A DNA stretch of 64,000 bases from Pseudorhodobacter sp. E13 (GTDB lineage: Bacteria > Pseudomonadota > Alphaproteobacteria > Rhodobacterales > Rhodobacteraceae), in contig NZ_RPEN01000155.1 of the NCBI RefSeq assembly GCF_003991405.1, positions 155,074 to 219,073 of the forward strand, written 5' to 3'. A model generated the notes under the pieces. The model did no database searches. It saw only the letters and a program-made list of their open reading frames with translations, and was not told the DNA's origin. This document shows, piece by piece, positions 8,351 to 17,220 of this stretch; the stretch's first letter is position 1, and every line of letters starts with the position of its first letter. The position numbers and the translations under genes are program-made.

Positions 8351-8638
8351 ATGAGTTTTGAGAAATTTGAGATCCTCAAGGATCGTTTGCGGAATTTTGT
8401 GCATGTCAATTCGCAGGATTACGAAGAATTGCGCGACAACCTTGATGACCCCGAGGCGGGCGAGGTTCGGGCGATCTTTCAGGCGGAATGGCGGGAGTTG
8501 ATGGCAGGGGCCTTGTCGCGCAGCGAATATGAGGCGCTGACGGATGACGAATTCGAAGACGATGCCGAGTATCAGGCCTATCTGGCCGCAATCTATGGCT
8601 ATCTGTTTGAAGGGGGCGCTTACCCCGCGCGGGGGTGA
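8351..8638 (+). CDS. Small acidic protein, candidate immunity protein for the upstream gene
   Basis: The 95-residue, strongly acidic, probably all-helical protein (for example YEELRDNLDDPEAGEV and ALTDDEFEDDAEYQAYL) lies 12 bases downstream of the toxin-like gene in the same direction, so the two are probably co-transcribed. Small acidic partners directly 3' of a toxin domain are the usual arrangement of immunity proteins that mask a basic nuclease surface. I recognise no immunity family. A hairpin terminator follows at once, closing the two-gene unit. Confidence 0.6.
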   Translation: MSFEKFEILKDRLRNFVHVNSQDYEELRDNLDDPEAGEVRAIFQAEWRELMAGALSRSEYEALTDDEFEDDAEYQAYLAAIYGYLFEGGAYPARG

Positions 8639-8644
8639 TGCACC

Positions 8645-8675
8645 GTTCGGGGGCAGGTTGGCCCTGCCCCCGAAC
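8645..8675. terminator. Long hairpin between convergent units
   Basis: A perfect 13-bp stem (8645-8657 with 8663-8675) has a 5-base loop. It lies between the stop of the acidic protein and the stop of convergent fabI, so it may terminate both. There is no T run on either side. Confidence 0.55.
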
Positions 8676-8679
8676 AGGG

Positions 8680-9471
8680 TCAGGAAATATGTTCGGCCCG
8701 TGGCATGCCCAGAACGTGATAGCCGCCGTCGACGCGGATAATCTCGCCGGTGGTGTGCATCCCGTAGTCAGAGGCAAGGTAAACCGCTGTGCCGCCCACC
8801 GATTCCAGCGAGGCATTGGTTTGCAGCGGCGCGTTGGTTTCGGTGTGGCGATAAGTTGCGCGTGCCCCGCCAATGGCTGCCCCGGCAAGGGTTTTCATCG
8901 GGCCGGGCGAAATCGCGTTCACACGGATTTTCTGCGGCCCAAGGTCTGCCGCCAGATAGCGCACTGCCGATTCCAACGCCGCCTTGGCCACGCCCATCAC
9001 GTTGTAATTCGGCGTCACGCGGTTTGATCCGCCATAGGTCATCGTCATCAAACAGCCGCCATCCGGCATCAGTTCCGCCGCACGGCGCGACACGTCGATG
9101 AAGCTGAAGCAACTGATATCCAACGAGTTCTTGAAATTGGCGCGGCTGGTATTGCTGATCCGGCCCGTCAATTCGTTCTTGTCGGAATAGGCGATGGCAT
9201 GGATCAGAAAATCAAGGCTGCCCCATTCGTCCTTGATGCGCTGAAACGCGAGGTCCAGCGAGGCATCATCGGTCACATCCACATCGACCATCAAAGATGA
9301 GCCGACGGATGCCGCCAGCGGCTCCAGCCGCTTGCCAAAGGCGTCGCCCTGATAGGTGAAGGCAAGCTCTGCCCCTTCTGCCGCCAGCGCGCGCGCGCAG
9401 CCCCATGCGATGGACCGTTCATTCGCGACGCCCATCACAAGGCCCCGCTTGCCCTTCATCAGATCGGCCAT
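8680..9471 (-). CDS. fabI: Enoyl-[acyl-carrier-protein] reductase (NADH)
   Basis: The 263-residue SDR-type enzyme reduces trans-2-enoyl-ACP in the last step of each fatty-acid elongation cycle. It has the divergent FabI nucleotide-binding loop (GVANERSIAWG, about 14-24), a catalytic Y-x6-K (NYNVMGVAK) and ISPGPMKTLAG. Three bases separate it from fabB, with fabA further upstream, giving an operon fabA-fabB-fabI. FabI-type enzymes are the triclosan target. Identification is firm. Confidence 0.96.
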   Translation of the reverse strand: MADLMKGKRGLVMGVANERSIAWGCARALAAEGAELAFTYQGDAFGKRLEPLAASVGSSLMVDVDVTDDASLDLAFQRIKDEWGSLDFLIHAIAYSDKNELTGRISNTSRANFKNSLDISCFSFIDVSRRAAELMPDGGCLMTMTYGGSNRVTPNYNVMGVAKAALESAVRYLAADLGPQKIRVNAISPGPMKTLAGAAIGGARATYRHTETNAPLQTNASLESVGGTAVYLASDYGMHTTGEIIRVDGGYHVLGMPRAEHIS

Positions 9472-9474
9472 GGT

Positions 9475-10701
9475 TTACCCTTTATACTTGGACATCAGCA
9501 GCGTGGCATTGGTGCCACCAAAGCCGAAAGAGTTGGACAGAATGCTGTCATGCTCCACCTCGCGGTATGCGGTCGCGATTTCTTCGGGTTTCAGTTCCGG
9601 GTCAAGCTGGGTGACGTTGGCCGAGGCGGTGATAAACCCGCCTTGCATCATCAGCAGGCTGTAAATCGCCTCATGCACGCCGGTCGCGCCAAGGCTGTGG
9701 CCTGTCAGCGACTTGGTCGAGGAAATCGGCGGCACCGCATTTTCGCCAAAGACGCGGCGAATGGCTTTCACCTCGGTCACATCGCCTGCGGGGGTCGAGG
9801 TGCCATGCGCGTTGATATAGGAAACCTTGCGCCCTTCGGGCAGGGTGGACATGGCCAGTTTCATCGACCGCTCGCCACCCTCGCCGGACGGGGCCACCAT
9901 ATCGGCCCCATCGGATGTGGCACCATAGCCGGTGACTTCGGCGTAAATCTTGGCGCCACGGGCCAGCGCGTGGGACAATTCCTCCAGCACCACAACGCCG
10001 CCGCCGCCTGCGATGACGAACCCGTCACGGGTGGCATCGAAGGCGCGCGCGGCCAGTTCGGGCGTGTCGTTATACTTGCTGGACATCGCGCCCATCGCGT
10101 CGAACAGGCAAGACAGCGTCCAATCCAGTTCCTCGCCACCACCGGCGAACACAATGTCTTGCTTGCCCATCTGGATCAGTTCCGCGCCATTGCCGATGCA
10201 ATGCGCCGAGGTAGAGCAAGCCGAGGTGATCGAATAGTTCACGCCTTTGATCTTGAACGGCGTGGCCAAGCAGGCCGAGTTGGTGGAGGACATGCAGCGC
10301 GTCACCATGAAGGGGCCCATCCGCTTGGGCGCGCCTTTTTCGATGACGATATTATGCGCGGCAAAGAAGTTGGAGGTGGACGGACCGCCCGACCCCATGA
10401 TCAGGCCCGCGCGTTCGTTGGAGACTTCGGCCTCGGTCAGGCCGGCATCGGCAATCGCCTGCTCCATCGCGATGAAGTTATAGGCCGCACCCGGCCCCAT
10501 GAAGCGCAGGTCGCGTTTGTCGATGTGATCTTCCAGCGTGATCTGCGGCATGCCGTGGATCTGGCTGCGGAACCCATGTTCGGCATATTCGGGGGCCGCA
10601 ACGATACCGGATTTACCAGCACGCAAGCTGGCTTCAACCTCGGCCGCATTGTTCCCGATGGACGAGACAATACCGATACCTGTGATGACAACGCGGCGCA
10701 T
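9475..10701 (-). CDS. fabB: 3-oxoacyl-[acyl-carrier-protein] synthase I
   Basis: The 408-residue condensing enzyme has the Cys-His-His triad in [11 protein letters not shown] (Cys162), [11 protein letters not shown] and [12 protein letters not shown]. Its close linkage to fabA (33 bases) identifies it as FabB, which elongates the cis-3-decenoyl-ACP made by FabA and so commits carbon to unsaturated fatty acids. The protein is soluble and of standard length, and it sits in the middle of the fabA-fabB-fabI operon. Confidence 0.95.
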   Translation of the reverse strand: MRRVVITGIGIVSSIGNNAAEVEASLRAGKSGIVAAPEYAEHGFRSQIHGMPQITLEDHIDKRDLRFMGPGAAYNFIAMEQAIADAGLTEAEVSNERAGLIMGSGGPSTSNFFAAHNIVIEKGAPKRMGPFMVTRCMSSTNSACLATPFKIKGVNYSITSACSTSAHCIGNGAELIQMGKQDIVFAGGGEELDWTLSCLFDAMGAMSSKYNDTPELAARAFDATRDGFVIAGGGGVVVLEELSHALARGAKIYAEVTGYGATSDGADMVAPSGEGGERSMKLAMSTLPEGRKVSYINAHGTSTPAGDVTEVKAIRRVFGENAVPPISSTKSLTGHSLGATGVHEAIYSLLMMQGGFITASANVTQLDPELKPEEIATAYREVEHDSILSNSFGFGGTNATLLMSKYKG

Positions 10702-10734
10702 GGGCGCACTCCTTATTCCTGGAAATCCTTGGGG

Positions 10735-11244
10735 TCAGCTTTCGGACAGGGCGACTTTCATGTCCTTGACCAGATAAATGGTTTCGCCATCCGCCTCGAC
10801 CCGGCCATCGGCCACGCCCATGGTCAGGCGGCGGGTCTGAATGGCTTTGGTGAAATCGACGTAATAGCGCAGCATCTTGCGATCCGGGCGGACCATGCCT
10901 GTCAGCTTGACCTCGCCCACACCTAGCGCATAGCCGCGCCCTTGCCAGCCACGCCAGCCAAGGTTGAAACCGGTCAGCTGCCACAGCCCGTCTAGGCCAA
11001 GACAGCCGGGCATGATCGGGTTGCCGGGGAAATGGCAGTCAAAGAACCACAGATCGGGCGTGATATCGAATTCGGCCACGATATGGCCTTTGCCATGTTC
11101 GCCACCATCGGCCGACACCTCGGTGATCCGGTCCATCATCAGCATCGGCGGCGCGGGCAATTGCGCATTTCCGGGGCCGAACAATTCGCCCCGCGCGCAT
11201 TTCAGCAAACCTTCTTTATCGAAACTCGTTGGAAACTGTGCCAT
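10735..11244 (-). CDS. fabA: 3-hydroxydecanoyl-[acyl-carrier-protein] dehydratase/isomerase
   Basis: The 169-residue hot-dog-fold enzyme dehydrates 3-hydroxydecanoyl-ACP and isomerises the product to cis-3-decenoyl-ACP, the branch point of unsaturated fatty-acid synthesis. The active-site segment [20 protein letters not shown] contains His71 and Asp85. ATG 11244 gives the usual length and has GGAGGGG nine bases upstream; longer in-frame readings are not supported. It is divergent from irr across 161 bases, so the two may share control signals. Confidence 0.96.
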   Translation of the reverse strand: MAQFPTSFDKEGLLKCARGELFGPGNAQLPAPPMLMMDRITEVSADGGEHGKGHIVAEFDITPDLWFFDCHFPGNPIMPGCLGLDGLWQLTGFNLGWRGWQGRGYALGVGEVKLTGMVRPDRKMLRYYVDFTKAIQTRRLTMGVADGRVEADGETIYLVKDMKVALSES

Positions 11245-11349
11245 CCGGCAATTCCCCTCCCTGACCGCTCTTTTGTCCCCAATAACACCCAGACTTGAAT
11301 ACTGGCAAGGGCGGTGGCGGATTGCAGGCCTCCCTTCCGTGCATTCGGG

Positions 11350-11379
11350 TTGAAAAACTTGGGCGCAGGGGCTTATATA
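11350..11379 (+). promoter_or_regulatory. Candidate promoter of irr
   Basis: TTGAAA at 11350-11355 and TATATA at 11374-11379 have an 18-base spacer and lie 26 bases before the irr start. The assignment is by pattern only. Confidence 0.4.
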
Positions 11380-11405
11380 GGGGAAGACAACGGGACGGAT
11401 GGAAT

Positions 11406-11825
11406 ATGCTTGATCAAGCAGTGCAGCGCGGGACGGAATGGCTGGCCAAAGGTGGCTTGCGGCCGACGCGTCAGCGTGTGGCCTTGGCAAGCTTGCTGGT
11501 GGGCGACGGGGTAGACCGTCATGTCACCGCAGAAAGCCTGTTCGCCGCCTCCTCCGACACGGGCGACGGCGTCAGCCTTGCCACGGTTTACAACACCCTG
11601 CGCGCCTTCTGCGAAGCGGGGCTGATGCAGGAAGTCGTGGTCGATGGCTCCAAAAGCTATTTCGACACGCGGATGGATGATCACCCGCATTTCTACTGGG
11701 AAGACAGCGCCGAACTGACCGATGCGCGCGCCGATCAGTTGGAAATTGCCCGCCTGCCCGATCTGCCGCCGGGGACCGAGATTTCCAAGGTTGATGTGGT
11801 GATCCGCCTGCGCCGCAAGGCCTGA
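11406..11825 (+). CDS. irr: Irr-type iron response regulator (Fur superfamily)
   Basis: The 139-residue Fur-family protein has an N-terminal winged helix ([32 protein letters not shown]) and a short dimerisation domain with [10 protein letters not shown]. It lacks the paired CxxC zinc motifs of Fur, as Irr proteins do. Irr senses haem or iron status and controls iron-using pathways in alphaproteobacteria. The HPH cluster may be its haem or metal site. I see no Cys-Pro haem-regulatory motif. The location divergent from fabA is common in this family; whether Irr controls fabA is not shown here. ATG 11406 gives the usual Irr N-terminus. Confidence 0.88.
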   Translation: MLDQAVQRGTEWLAKGGLRPTRQRVALASLLVGDGVDRHVTAESLFAASSDTGDGVSLATVYNTLRAFCEAGLMQEVVVDGSKSYFDTRMDDHPHFYWEDSAELTDARADQLEIARLPDLPPGTEISKVDVVIRLRRKA

Positions 11826-11834
11826 TCCCGCCCC

Positions 11835-12497
11835 ATGCGTGAGGCTGATCTATACGCCCCGTTGAAGGCCTATCTTGAAGCGCAAGGCTATGAGGTGAAG
11901 GCCGAGATCGGCGATTGCGATATCATGGCGCGGCGCGGGGATGAGCCTGCGATCATCGTGGAAATGAAGCTGACCTTTTCGCTGCAACTGGTGATGCAAG
12001 GCGTGGTGCGTCAGGGCCTGTTTGATCATGTCTATCTGGCGGTTCCTGTCAGCAAAGGCTGGAAGCTGCGCTACCGCGACATCATCGCGCTGTGCCGCCG
12101 CCTGTCGCTGGGCCTGCTTGCCGTGGGGCCAAAGGGGGTAGAGGCACATCTGGACCCTGCGCCCTATGCCCCCCGGCTAAAGGCCAAACCCGCCGCCCGA
12201 TTGCTGCGGGAATTTGACCGCCGCGTCGGCGACCCCAACGAAGGCGGCATTACCGGCGTCAAGAAGATGACCGCTTATCGTCAGGATGCCCTGCGTTGCG
12301 CGCTGCATTTGCAAGCAGGCCCGTGCAAGGCGTCAGAGGTGGCAAAAGCCGCCGGGGTTTCCCGCGCGGCGCAGCAAATGCGGCATGACCATTACGGCTG
12401 GTTCGAACGGGTGGAACGCGGAATCTATCAACTGACCCCAAAGGGGCAGGCGGCCCTGCTGGAACATGCCGAGATGGCAGAGGTTTTGGCAAAGTAG
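11835..12497 (+). CDS. DUF2161 family, PD-(D/E)XK-like nuclease-fold protein
   Basis: The protein has 220 residues. Its N-terminal half carries a restriction-endonuclease-like signature: YEVKAEIGDCDIMARRG (Asp ligand), then IIVEMKLTFS (E-x-K), followed by a conserved Gln. The C-terminal half (CKASEVAKAAGVSRAAQQM, HYGWFERVERGIYQLTPKG) looks like a winged helix, so it may bind DNA. It starts nine bases after irr and is probably co-transcribed. Substrate and role are unknown. Confidence 0.78.
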   Translation: MREADLYAPLKAYLEAQGYEVKAEIGDCDIMARRGDEPAIIVEMKLTFSLQLVMQGVVRQGLFDHVYLAVPVSKGWKLRYRDIIALCRRLSLGLLAVGPKGVEAHLDPAPYAPRLKAKPAARLLREFDRRVGDPNEGGITGVKKMTAYRQDALRCALHLQAGPCKASEVAKAAGVSRAAQQMRHDHYGWFERVERGIYQLTPKGQAALLEHAEMAEVLAK

Positions 12498-12760
12498 CCC
12501 CGTTTCGATGAAACCCAGCACCTGCGCGCCCAGCCTGCGCCGGGGGCGTTTAGGCGAAGCCTTGAACCCATATTTGCCCGCAAGATCGTGCGAGACAATT
12601 CGCGCGAATCTGCTAGGCTTGGCGGGCATAATTATCAAAGCACATCCACGCCAATTTGGGCGGTAGTATTGGCGGTTCTGATGCCGCTGTTTTTTCTGAA
12701 CTTGGAACGAAAAAGGCGCGCAGCTTTTTCTGCGTGGTGCTTGATTGGGAGTATTCCATT

Positions 12761-13582
12761 TTGAAAACACTGGAAACGCTGCTTGGCGATGGCAGGTTGA
12801 GTGGGTTTATTATTGCGGTGATCTTGTTGAATGCCGTTGTGCTGGGGCTGATGACGCTCGATCTGTCGCCCGCGGCCATGGGGTTGCTGAACCTGATTGA
12901 CCAGATATGTCTGGCGATTTTTTGCGCCGAGCTGGCGCTGAAGTTGATTGTCTGGCGCGGGCGCTTTTTTCGGGACGGCTGGAATATATTTGATTTCATC
13001 GTTGTCGGTATCGCCTTGCTGCCCACAACCGGGGCGCTTTCTGTCTTGCGGGCGTTGCGGGTCTTGCGGCTGATGCGGTTGCTGACGGCCATTCCGTCGA
13101 TGCGCCGGGTGATCAATGGCATGTTCGTGGCGCTGCCCGGCGGGGCCTCGGTCGCGGCGGTTTTGTTTGTGATGTATTACGTCGGCGCGATCATCGGGAT
13201 CAGCATGTTTGGCGAAACAGTGCCGCAGCATTTCGGTGATCTGGGGACAACCTTTTTCACGCTTTTCAAAATGATGACACTGGAAGGCTGGCCCGATATT
13301 GCGTCGGTCGTGATCGAAAAACACCCGCGGGCGTGGATATTCTTTGTCGTTTTCATCGTTTTCACCACGTTCACAACGCTGAACCTGTTGTTCGGGATCA
13401 TCGTCGACGCGATGGAACAGGCCAAGGAAACCGATGTGCGCGACAAGCTGGCTGAACAAGGGGTCGAGATCAGCGATGGATCCAGTGAAATGCGGATCGC
13501 AGTGATCGAAGAAGACGTAAAGGCCATTCGCCAGATGTTGACAGATATGGCCCGCGCAAAAGGGCCAAAGGCGGAACGATAG
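12761..13582 (+). CDS. Bacterial voltage-gated cation channel (NaChBac/Cav-like), one-domain
   Basis: The protein has 273 residues and six predicted membrane helices. S4 carries four Arg at three-residue spacing (Arg97, 100, 103, 106 in LRALRVLRLMRL). The pore loop reads TLFKMM then the filter TLEGWPD (about 173-179), and the C-terminus is a probable tetramerising coiled coil. The Gly after the filter Glu and the Asp at its end differ from sodium channels (TLESW) and point to calcium permeability. TTG 12761 is favoured: GGGAG lies nine bases upstream and the length matches known members; an ATG at 12656 would add 35 unlike residues. It appears monocistronic. Confidence 0.85.
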   Translation: MKTLETLLGDGRLSGFIIAVILLNAVVLGLMTLDLSPAAMGLLNLIDQICLAIFCAELALKLIVWRGRFFRDGWNIFDFIVVGIALLPTTGALSVLRALRVLRLMRLLTAIPSMRRVINGMFVALPGGASVAAVLFVMYYVGAIIGISMFGETVPQHFGDLGTTFFTLFKMMTLEGWPDIASVVIEKHPRAWIFFVVFIVFTTFTTLNLLFGIIVDAMEQAKETDVRDKLAEQGVEISDGSSEMRIAVIEEDVKAIRQMLTDMARAKGPKAER

Positions 13583-13606
13583 GCCGAGCAAGCCTGTTGC
13601 GCTGCG

Positions 13607-14092
13607 CTAAAGGTCGAACTGCTTGGCCACGCGGGCAATCACCTTGCCATCCGACAGGGTGGCAGGTTTCCCCGCGCGGTCCTGGCCAAAGCCCATGCGG
13701 CTGTAATAGGCCAGCCCGCCGTGATTGTCGCTGCGGATCAGGGCGTTCAGATGTGTCAGCCCCAGCCCCCGCGCCGCTGCCTTGGTCTGTTCAAACAGCG
13801 CCGCACCGATGCCTTTTTGCGCATGGCCCAGCCGGGTATAGGTGCCCATCTCGCCCCAACCCTCGGGCAGGTCGCCATAGCGGCCGACCGACTGAAAACC
13901 CATCAGCACACCGCCCGCCAGCGCCACATGGCAGCACCAGACCTTATCCCCGATCAAGAACCAGTCGCGCAGCGTGTCAGGGTCCAGCGGCGTTTCGATC
14001 GCCGTGGTGCCGCCCTTGGCAATCAGCGCGTTCAACACCTCGGCGGCGGCAAGCGCATCCTCGGCGCGCGCGGGGCGCAGGGTCAGAACCAT
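13607..14092 (-). CDS. GNAT-family N-acetyltransferase
   Basis: The 161-residue cytoplasmic protein begins with the GNAT N-terminal pattern (LTLRPARAEDALAAAEVLN). It contains the acetyl-CoA loop region GHAQKGIGAALFEQTKAAA, a variant of Q/R-x-x-G-x-G/A, and ends with NHGGLAYYSRMGF. It resembles PhnO/Pat-type acetyltransferases that modify small molecules; the substrate is unknown. ATG 14092 overlaps the 3' end of the upstream gene by about ten bases, so the two are coupled. Confidence 0.85.
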   Translation of the reverse strand: MVLTLRPARAEDALAAAEVLNALIAKGGTTAIETPLDPDTLRDWFLIGDKVWCCHVALAGGVLMGFQSVGRYGDLPEGWGEMGTYTRLGHAQKGIGAALFEQTKAAARGLGLTHLNALIRSDNHGGLAYYSRMGFGQDRAGKPATLSDGKVIARVAKQFDL

Positions 14093-14952
14093 TGCCCCGG
14101 CTCCATCAGCCCCAAATCCATCAATTGCTGGCTGTGCCATTGGAACTTGATGGAATTATGCCATTTGAAATCATGGATGTCATAGCGCGACCCCGGATTG
14201 GATTTCAGCGCCTTGGCGGTGCGGAAGGACACGACCGCCGTGGTGATGTTGTGGTGCCACGGGCAGGCGTAGGTGTTGTATTCCTCATCCGAGAAGGTGA
14301 AATCCGGGCGCAGGCGCAGCCCCGGTTTGGCGCGGAACACCGCGATCCGGTCGATCTTGCGGCGCGCGGCGGGGATATGTTCCTCAAACCGCCAGCGAAG
14401 CCCGCCGAAAAAGTCCAGCTGACGCTCTCGCGGGTGGTTGTGATTGGCCGGATCGGGCCGACCCAAAGCGTAATAGCCCGATTTATCCAGCATCGCGTCT
14501 TCCAGCGACACGGCACTGGGGTGCTTGTCCAGATCATCGGCGTAAAGGTCGATCACATAAGACAGCAGGGCATCGCGCCGTTCCTCGGTGTGAAAGGCCA
14601 GCAATTCCCGGATGTTGCGTGACTCGCAGAACGGGTGGAACAGATATTCGGCGTTATATCCGTAATAGAACCAAAGCCCCGGCGCCGCCTCGATCAATTG
14701 GTTGACAGCTGTCATCATCGCCTCTGGCTGATGGGTCGCAAAATCAATCCGGTGGATTTTGTCTTCGACCGAGGCGGGCAGGTCTATCTCGGGGTTAGCC
14801 AGCATCAGCACCGCGCGAAAGCCGATATCGAGATGGTGCAGCAGCGTGCTTTCCACCTCTACCGGGTCTTCGGCCATGATGATGGCGATGGGGCCTTTGG
14901 CAAGCACATCGCGCCCTTTGTCCACAAAGGCCGCCAGATTTGAATAACGCAT
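14083..14952 (-). CDS. Glycosyltransferase family 2-like protein (tentative)
   Basis: The 289-residue soluble protein has the segments GPIAIIMAEDPVEVESTLLHHLDIGF and FRAVLMLANPEIDLP, like the first strands of a family-2 glycosyltransferase. Further on are GLWFYYGYNAEYLFHPFCE and LLAFHTEERRDALLSYVIDLY, and a His-rich C-terminus. The layout matches proteins annotated as glycosyl transferase family 2 in Rhodobacteraceae; the canonical DxD is not obvious. It probably works on a surface polysaccharide or lipid. ATG 14952 (MRYSNL) has GGGGAC upstream; an ATG 15 bases earlier is also possible. Confidence 0.6.
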   Translation of the reverse strand: MRYSNLAAFVDKGRDVLAKGPIAIIMAEDPVEVESTLLHHLDIGFRAVLMLANPEIDLPASVEDKIHRIDFATHQPEAMMTAVNQLIEAAPGLWFYYGYNAEYLFHPFCESRNIRELLAFHTEERRDALLSYVIDLYADDLDKHPSAVSLEDAMLDKSGYYALGRPDPANHNHPRERQLDFFGGLRWRFEEHIPAARRKIDRIAVFRAKPGLRLRPDFTFSDEEYNTYACPWHHNITTAVVSFRTAKALKSNPGSRYDIHDFKWHNSIKFQWHSQQLMDLGLMEPGQWF

Positions 14953-15124
14953 AGTGTCCCCGGTCATTGGCGCGGCGTGCGGCCAGTCTTGCTGCCAAAG
15001 GTTAAGGCAGTGCATCGGCCAAAGGCAAGGCCCGCAGGGGGCGCTTGGCCCGTAAAGATGTGCGGCGTTGCGGGGGATGGCCTTGCGGTGTAGAAGGCCA
15101 GCGCAATCTGCAAAGGGTGCTGCC

Positions 15125-16447
15125 ATGACCGACGCCAAGCCTATCGGGCCAAAGAAACTGTTCATCAAGACCTACGGGTGCCAGATGAACGTCTATGACA
15201 GCGAGCGCATGGCCGAGAGTCTGGGCGCGACGGGGTATGTGCCCACCGATACGGTTGAAGATGCCGATATGGTGTTGATCAACACCTGCCACATCCGCGA
15301 AAAAGCGTCGGAAAAGCTGTTTTCCGATCTGGGCCGCCTGCGCCCTGCGAAAGAAGCGAACCCGAACCTGAAGGTCGGTGTGGCGGGTTGCGTGGCCCAG
15401 GCCGAGGGCGAAGAGATCATGCGCCGGATGCCCTTGGTGGACCTTGTGGTCGGCCCCCAAAGCTATCACCGGCTGCCAGAGATGGAAGCGCGTGTGCAAG
15501 GCGGAGAGCGGGCGATCGACACCGAGTTCCCGCCCGAAGACAAGTTTGACCACCTGCCGGAACGCAAGGCGATGCGCGGCCCCACCGCCTTTTTGACGGT
15601 GCAGGAAGGCTGCGACAAGTTTTGTGCCTTTTGCGTGGTGCCCTATACCCGCGGTGCCGAGGTCAGCCGCCCGCCGGAACGGCTGTTGACGGAGGCGCGC
15701 AATCTGGCAAGCCGGGGCGTGCGAGAGTTGACACTGCTGGGCCAGAACGTGAATGCTTACCGCGCCGATGGTTACGGGCTTGCGCGCCTGATCCGCGCAT
15801 TGGCCAAGGTCGAAGGTATCGACCGGCTGCGCTATATGACCAGCCATCCCAATGACATGGAAGATGACCTGATTGCCGCGCATGGCGATTGCCCGGAATT
15901 GATGCCCTATCTGCATTTGCCGGTGCAATCCGGCTCTGACCGGATTCTGAAGGCGATGAACCGCAAGCATACGGCTGATGACTATTTGCGCGTTCTGGAC
16001 CGTGTGCGCGCGGCGCGGCCCGATATTTTGCTGACCTCGGATTTCATCGTGGGCTTTCCCGGCGAAACCGATGAAGATTTTGAGGCGACGCTTTCGCTGA
16101 TCCGCAAAGTGGGCTATGGCATGGCCTATTCTTTCAAATATTCCGCCCGTCCCGGCACACCTGCGGCGGAAAAGCCGAATGTCGACAGCGCCGTTGCAGA
16201 TGCCCGCCTGCAAGAAATACAGGCCCTGCTGAGCGCGCAGCAACGCGCGGGGCAAGAGGCAATGGTTGGCCGCGAAGTTGATGTTTTATATGAAAAAGCC
16301 GGGCGTCTTCCCGGCCAGATGGTTGGCAAATCCCAGCATCTGCATGCCGTCCATGTTACCGACCCCACGGGCAAGGTGGGGGAGCTTGCGCGCGTGCGGG
16401 TCACAGCCGCCGTCACCAATTCCCTCGCGGCAGAGCGTCTGGCCTGA
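15125..16447 (+). CDS. miaB: tRNA-2-methylthio-N6-dimethylallyladenosine synthase
   Basis: The 440-residue radical-SAM enzyme adds a methylthio group to isopentenyladenosine-37 of tRNAs reading UNN codons. The N-terminal MTTase domain holds Cys19, Cys55 and Cys89, ligands of the auxiliary [4Fe-4S] cluster. The radical-SAM motif is CDKFCAFC (Cys163, 167, 170). A TRAM RNA-binding domain follows ([20 protein letters not shown]). ATG 15125 gives the family N-terminus ([18 protein letters not shown]). It is divergent from the glycosyltransferase-like gene. Confidence 0.97.
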   Translation: MTDAKPIGPKKLFIKTYGCQMNVYDSERMAESLGATGYVPTDTVEDADMVLINTCHIREKASEKLFSDLGRLRPAKEANPNLKVGVAGCVAQAEGEEIMRRMPLVDLVVGPQSYHRLPEMEARVQGGERAIDTEFPPEDKFDHLPERKAMRGPTAFLTVQEGCDKFCAFCVVPYTRGAEVSRPPERLLTEARNLASRGVRELTLLGQNVNAYRADGYGLARLIRALAKVEGIDRLRYMTSHPNDMEDDLIAAHGDCPELMPYLHLPVQSGSDRILKAMNRKHTADDYLRVLDRVRAARPDILLTSDFIVGFPGETDEDFEATLSLIRKVGYGMAYSFKYSARPGTPAAEKPNVDSAVADARLQEIQALLSAQQRAGQEAMVGREVDVLYEKAGRLPGQMVGKSQHLHAVHVTDPTGKVGELARVRVTAAVTNSLAAERLA

Positions 16448-16648
16448 GCGGCGGGCCCAAGGGCAGCTTGGCGTATTGTTTCCAATACCGCCGGTAAACC
16501 GAAATCTGGACCGGATTGCAGCAGGGCCCGCAACTATTGGTGTCATGTCGCTGAAAAGGGTCCAGTTTTTGCTTTACAATTCCGGCTGCGGCCTGCAAAT
16601 CTTTGTGATGATAGTAAAGTCTGCGGAACGCCCGGGGGGGTTACCACT

Positions 16649-17215
16649 GTGAAAAGACAGTTCAATACAGCGATGAAGATGATGATCGGCGGGGCCGCGC
16701 TTGCGCTGGGCCTGACCGGGCCGGGTGCGGTTATGGCGCAGCCTAAGGTCACGGGGCAGATCGAATGGGGTGTATGGGTCGATGATGACGGCTGCATGCA
16801 TTGGTGGGCGGATGGTGGCCTTGAAGGCTACATGGTGCCGCGCCGCAACCCGAAAACCGGCAAGCCGGTTTGCTTGAAAAAGAACACCTGTCTGGTGGAA
16901 AACACCGATACGTTGTTCCAGACCGACAGCCACCACCTGACGGCGCATGGTCGTGCGCGGCTTCAGCAGTTCTTCCAAAGCACCGATGCGTTCGGCTATG
17001 CGATCTATGGCCATACCGACAGCCGCGCCTCGCACAGCTATAACCAGCGTCTGTCCGAACGGCGGGCGGCCTCGGTTGCGGCTGTGGCCCGCTCGGTTGG
17101 CGCCATGGTTGAACGTCAGATCGGCTTTGGTGAAACCCATCCGATTGCGTCGAATTCCTCTGCTGCCGGAATGCAGAAGAACCGTCGCGTCGAAGTTATT
17201 TGCTACAGGTGGTAA
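16649..17215 (+). CDS. OmpA-domain envelope protein with a two-Cys N-terminal module
   Basis: A signal peptide (about 1-30, ending GAVMA) is followed by a short module at about 45-75 (DDDGC, GLEGY, GKPVC) and then a C-terminal OmpA/MotB peptidoglycan-binding domain with GHTDSRASHSYNQRLSERRA and GFGETHP...NRRVEV. The mature protein is about 158 residues and probably non-covalently anchored to peptidoglycan in the periplasm. The module with two Cys 26 residues apart recurs in the next gene's product. GTG 16649 is used because a long G run lies eight bases upstream; an ATG at 16673 is possible. Confidence 0.85.
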   Translation: MKRQFNTAMKMMIGGAALALGLTGPGAVMAQPKVTGQIEWGVWVDDDGCMHWWADGGLEGYMVPRRNPKTGKPVCLKKNTCLVENTDTLFQTDSHHLTAHGRARLQQFFQSTDAFGYAIYGHTDSRASHSYNQRLSERRAASVAAVARSVGAMVERQIGFGETHPIASNSSAAGMQKNRRVEVICYRW

Positions 17216-17220
17216 CGGAT

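Noticed and set aside
6879..8680. A second attachment site (copy of the tRNA-Gly 3' end) after the toxin-like pair
   Set aside because: I looked for the tRNA 3' sequence near 8.6-8.7 kb and did not find it; there is also no integrase gene.
9550..10926. 458-codon plus-strand ORF opposite fabB and fabA
   Set aside because: It covers the antisense of two verified enzymes and shows no motif or start signal.
16448..16648. Possible small gene between miaB and the OmpA-domain gene
   Set aside because: Short frames here have no ribosome-binding site or codon bias; the 200 bases are most likely a promoter and leader.
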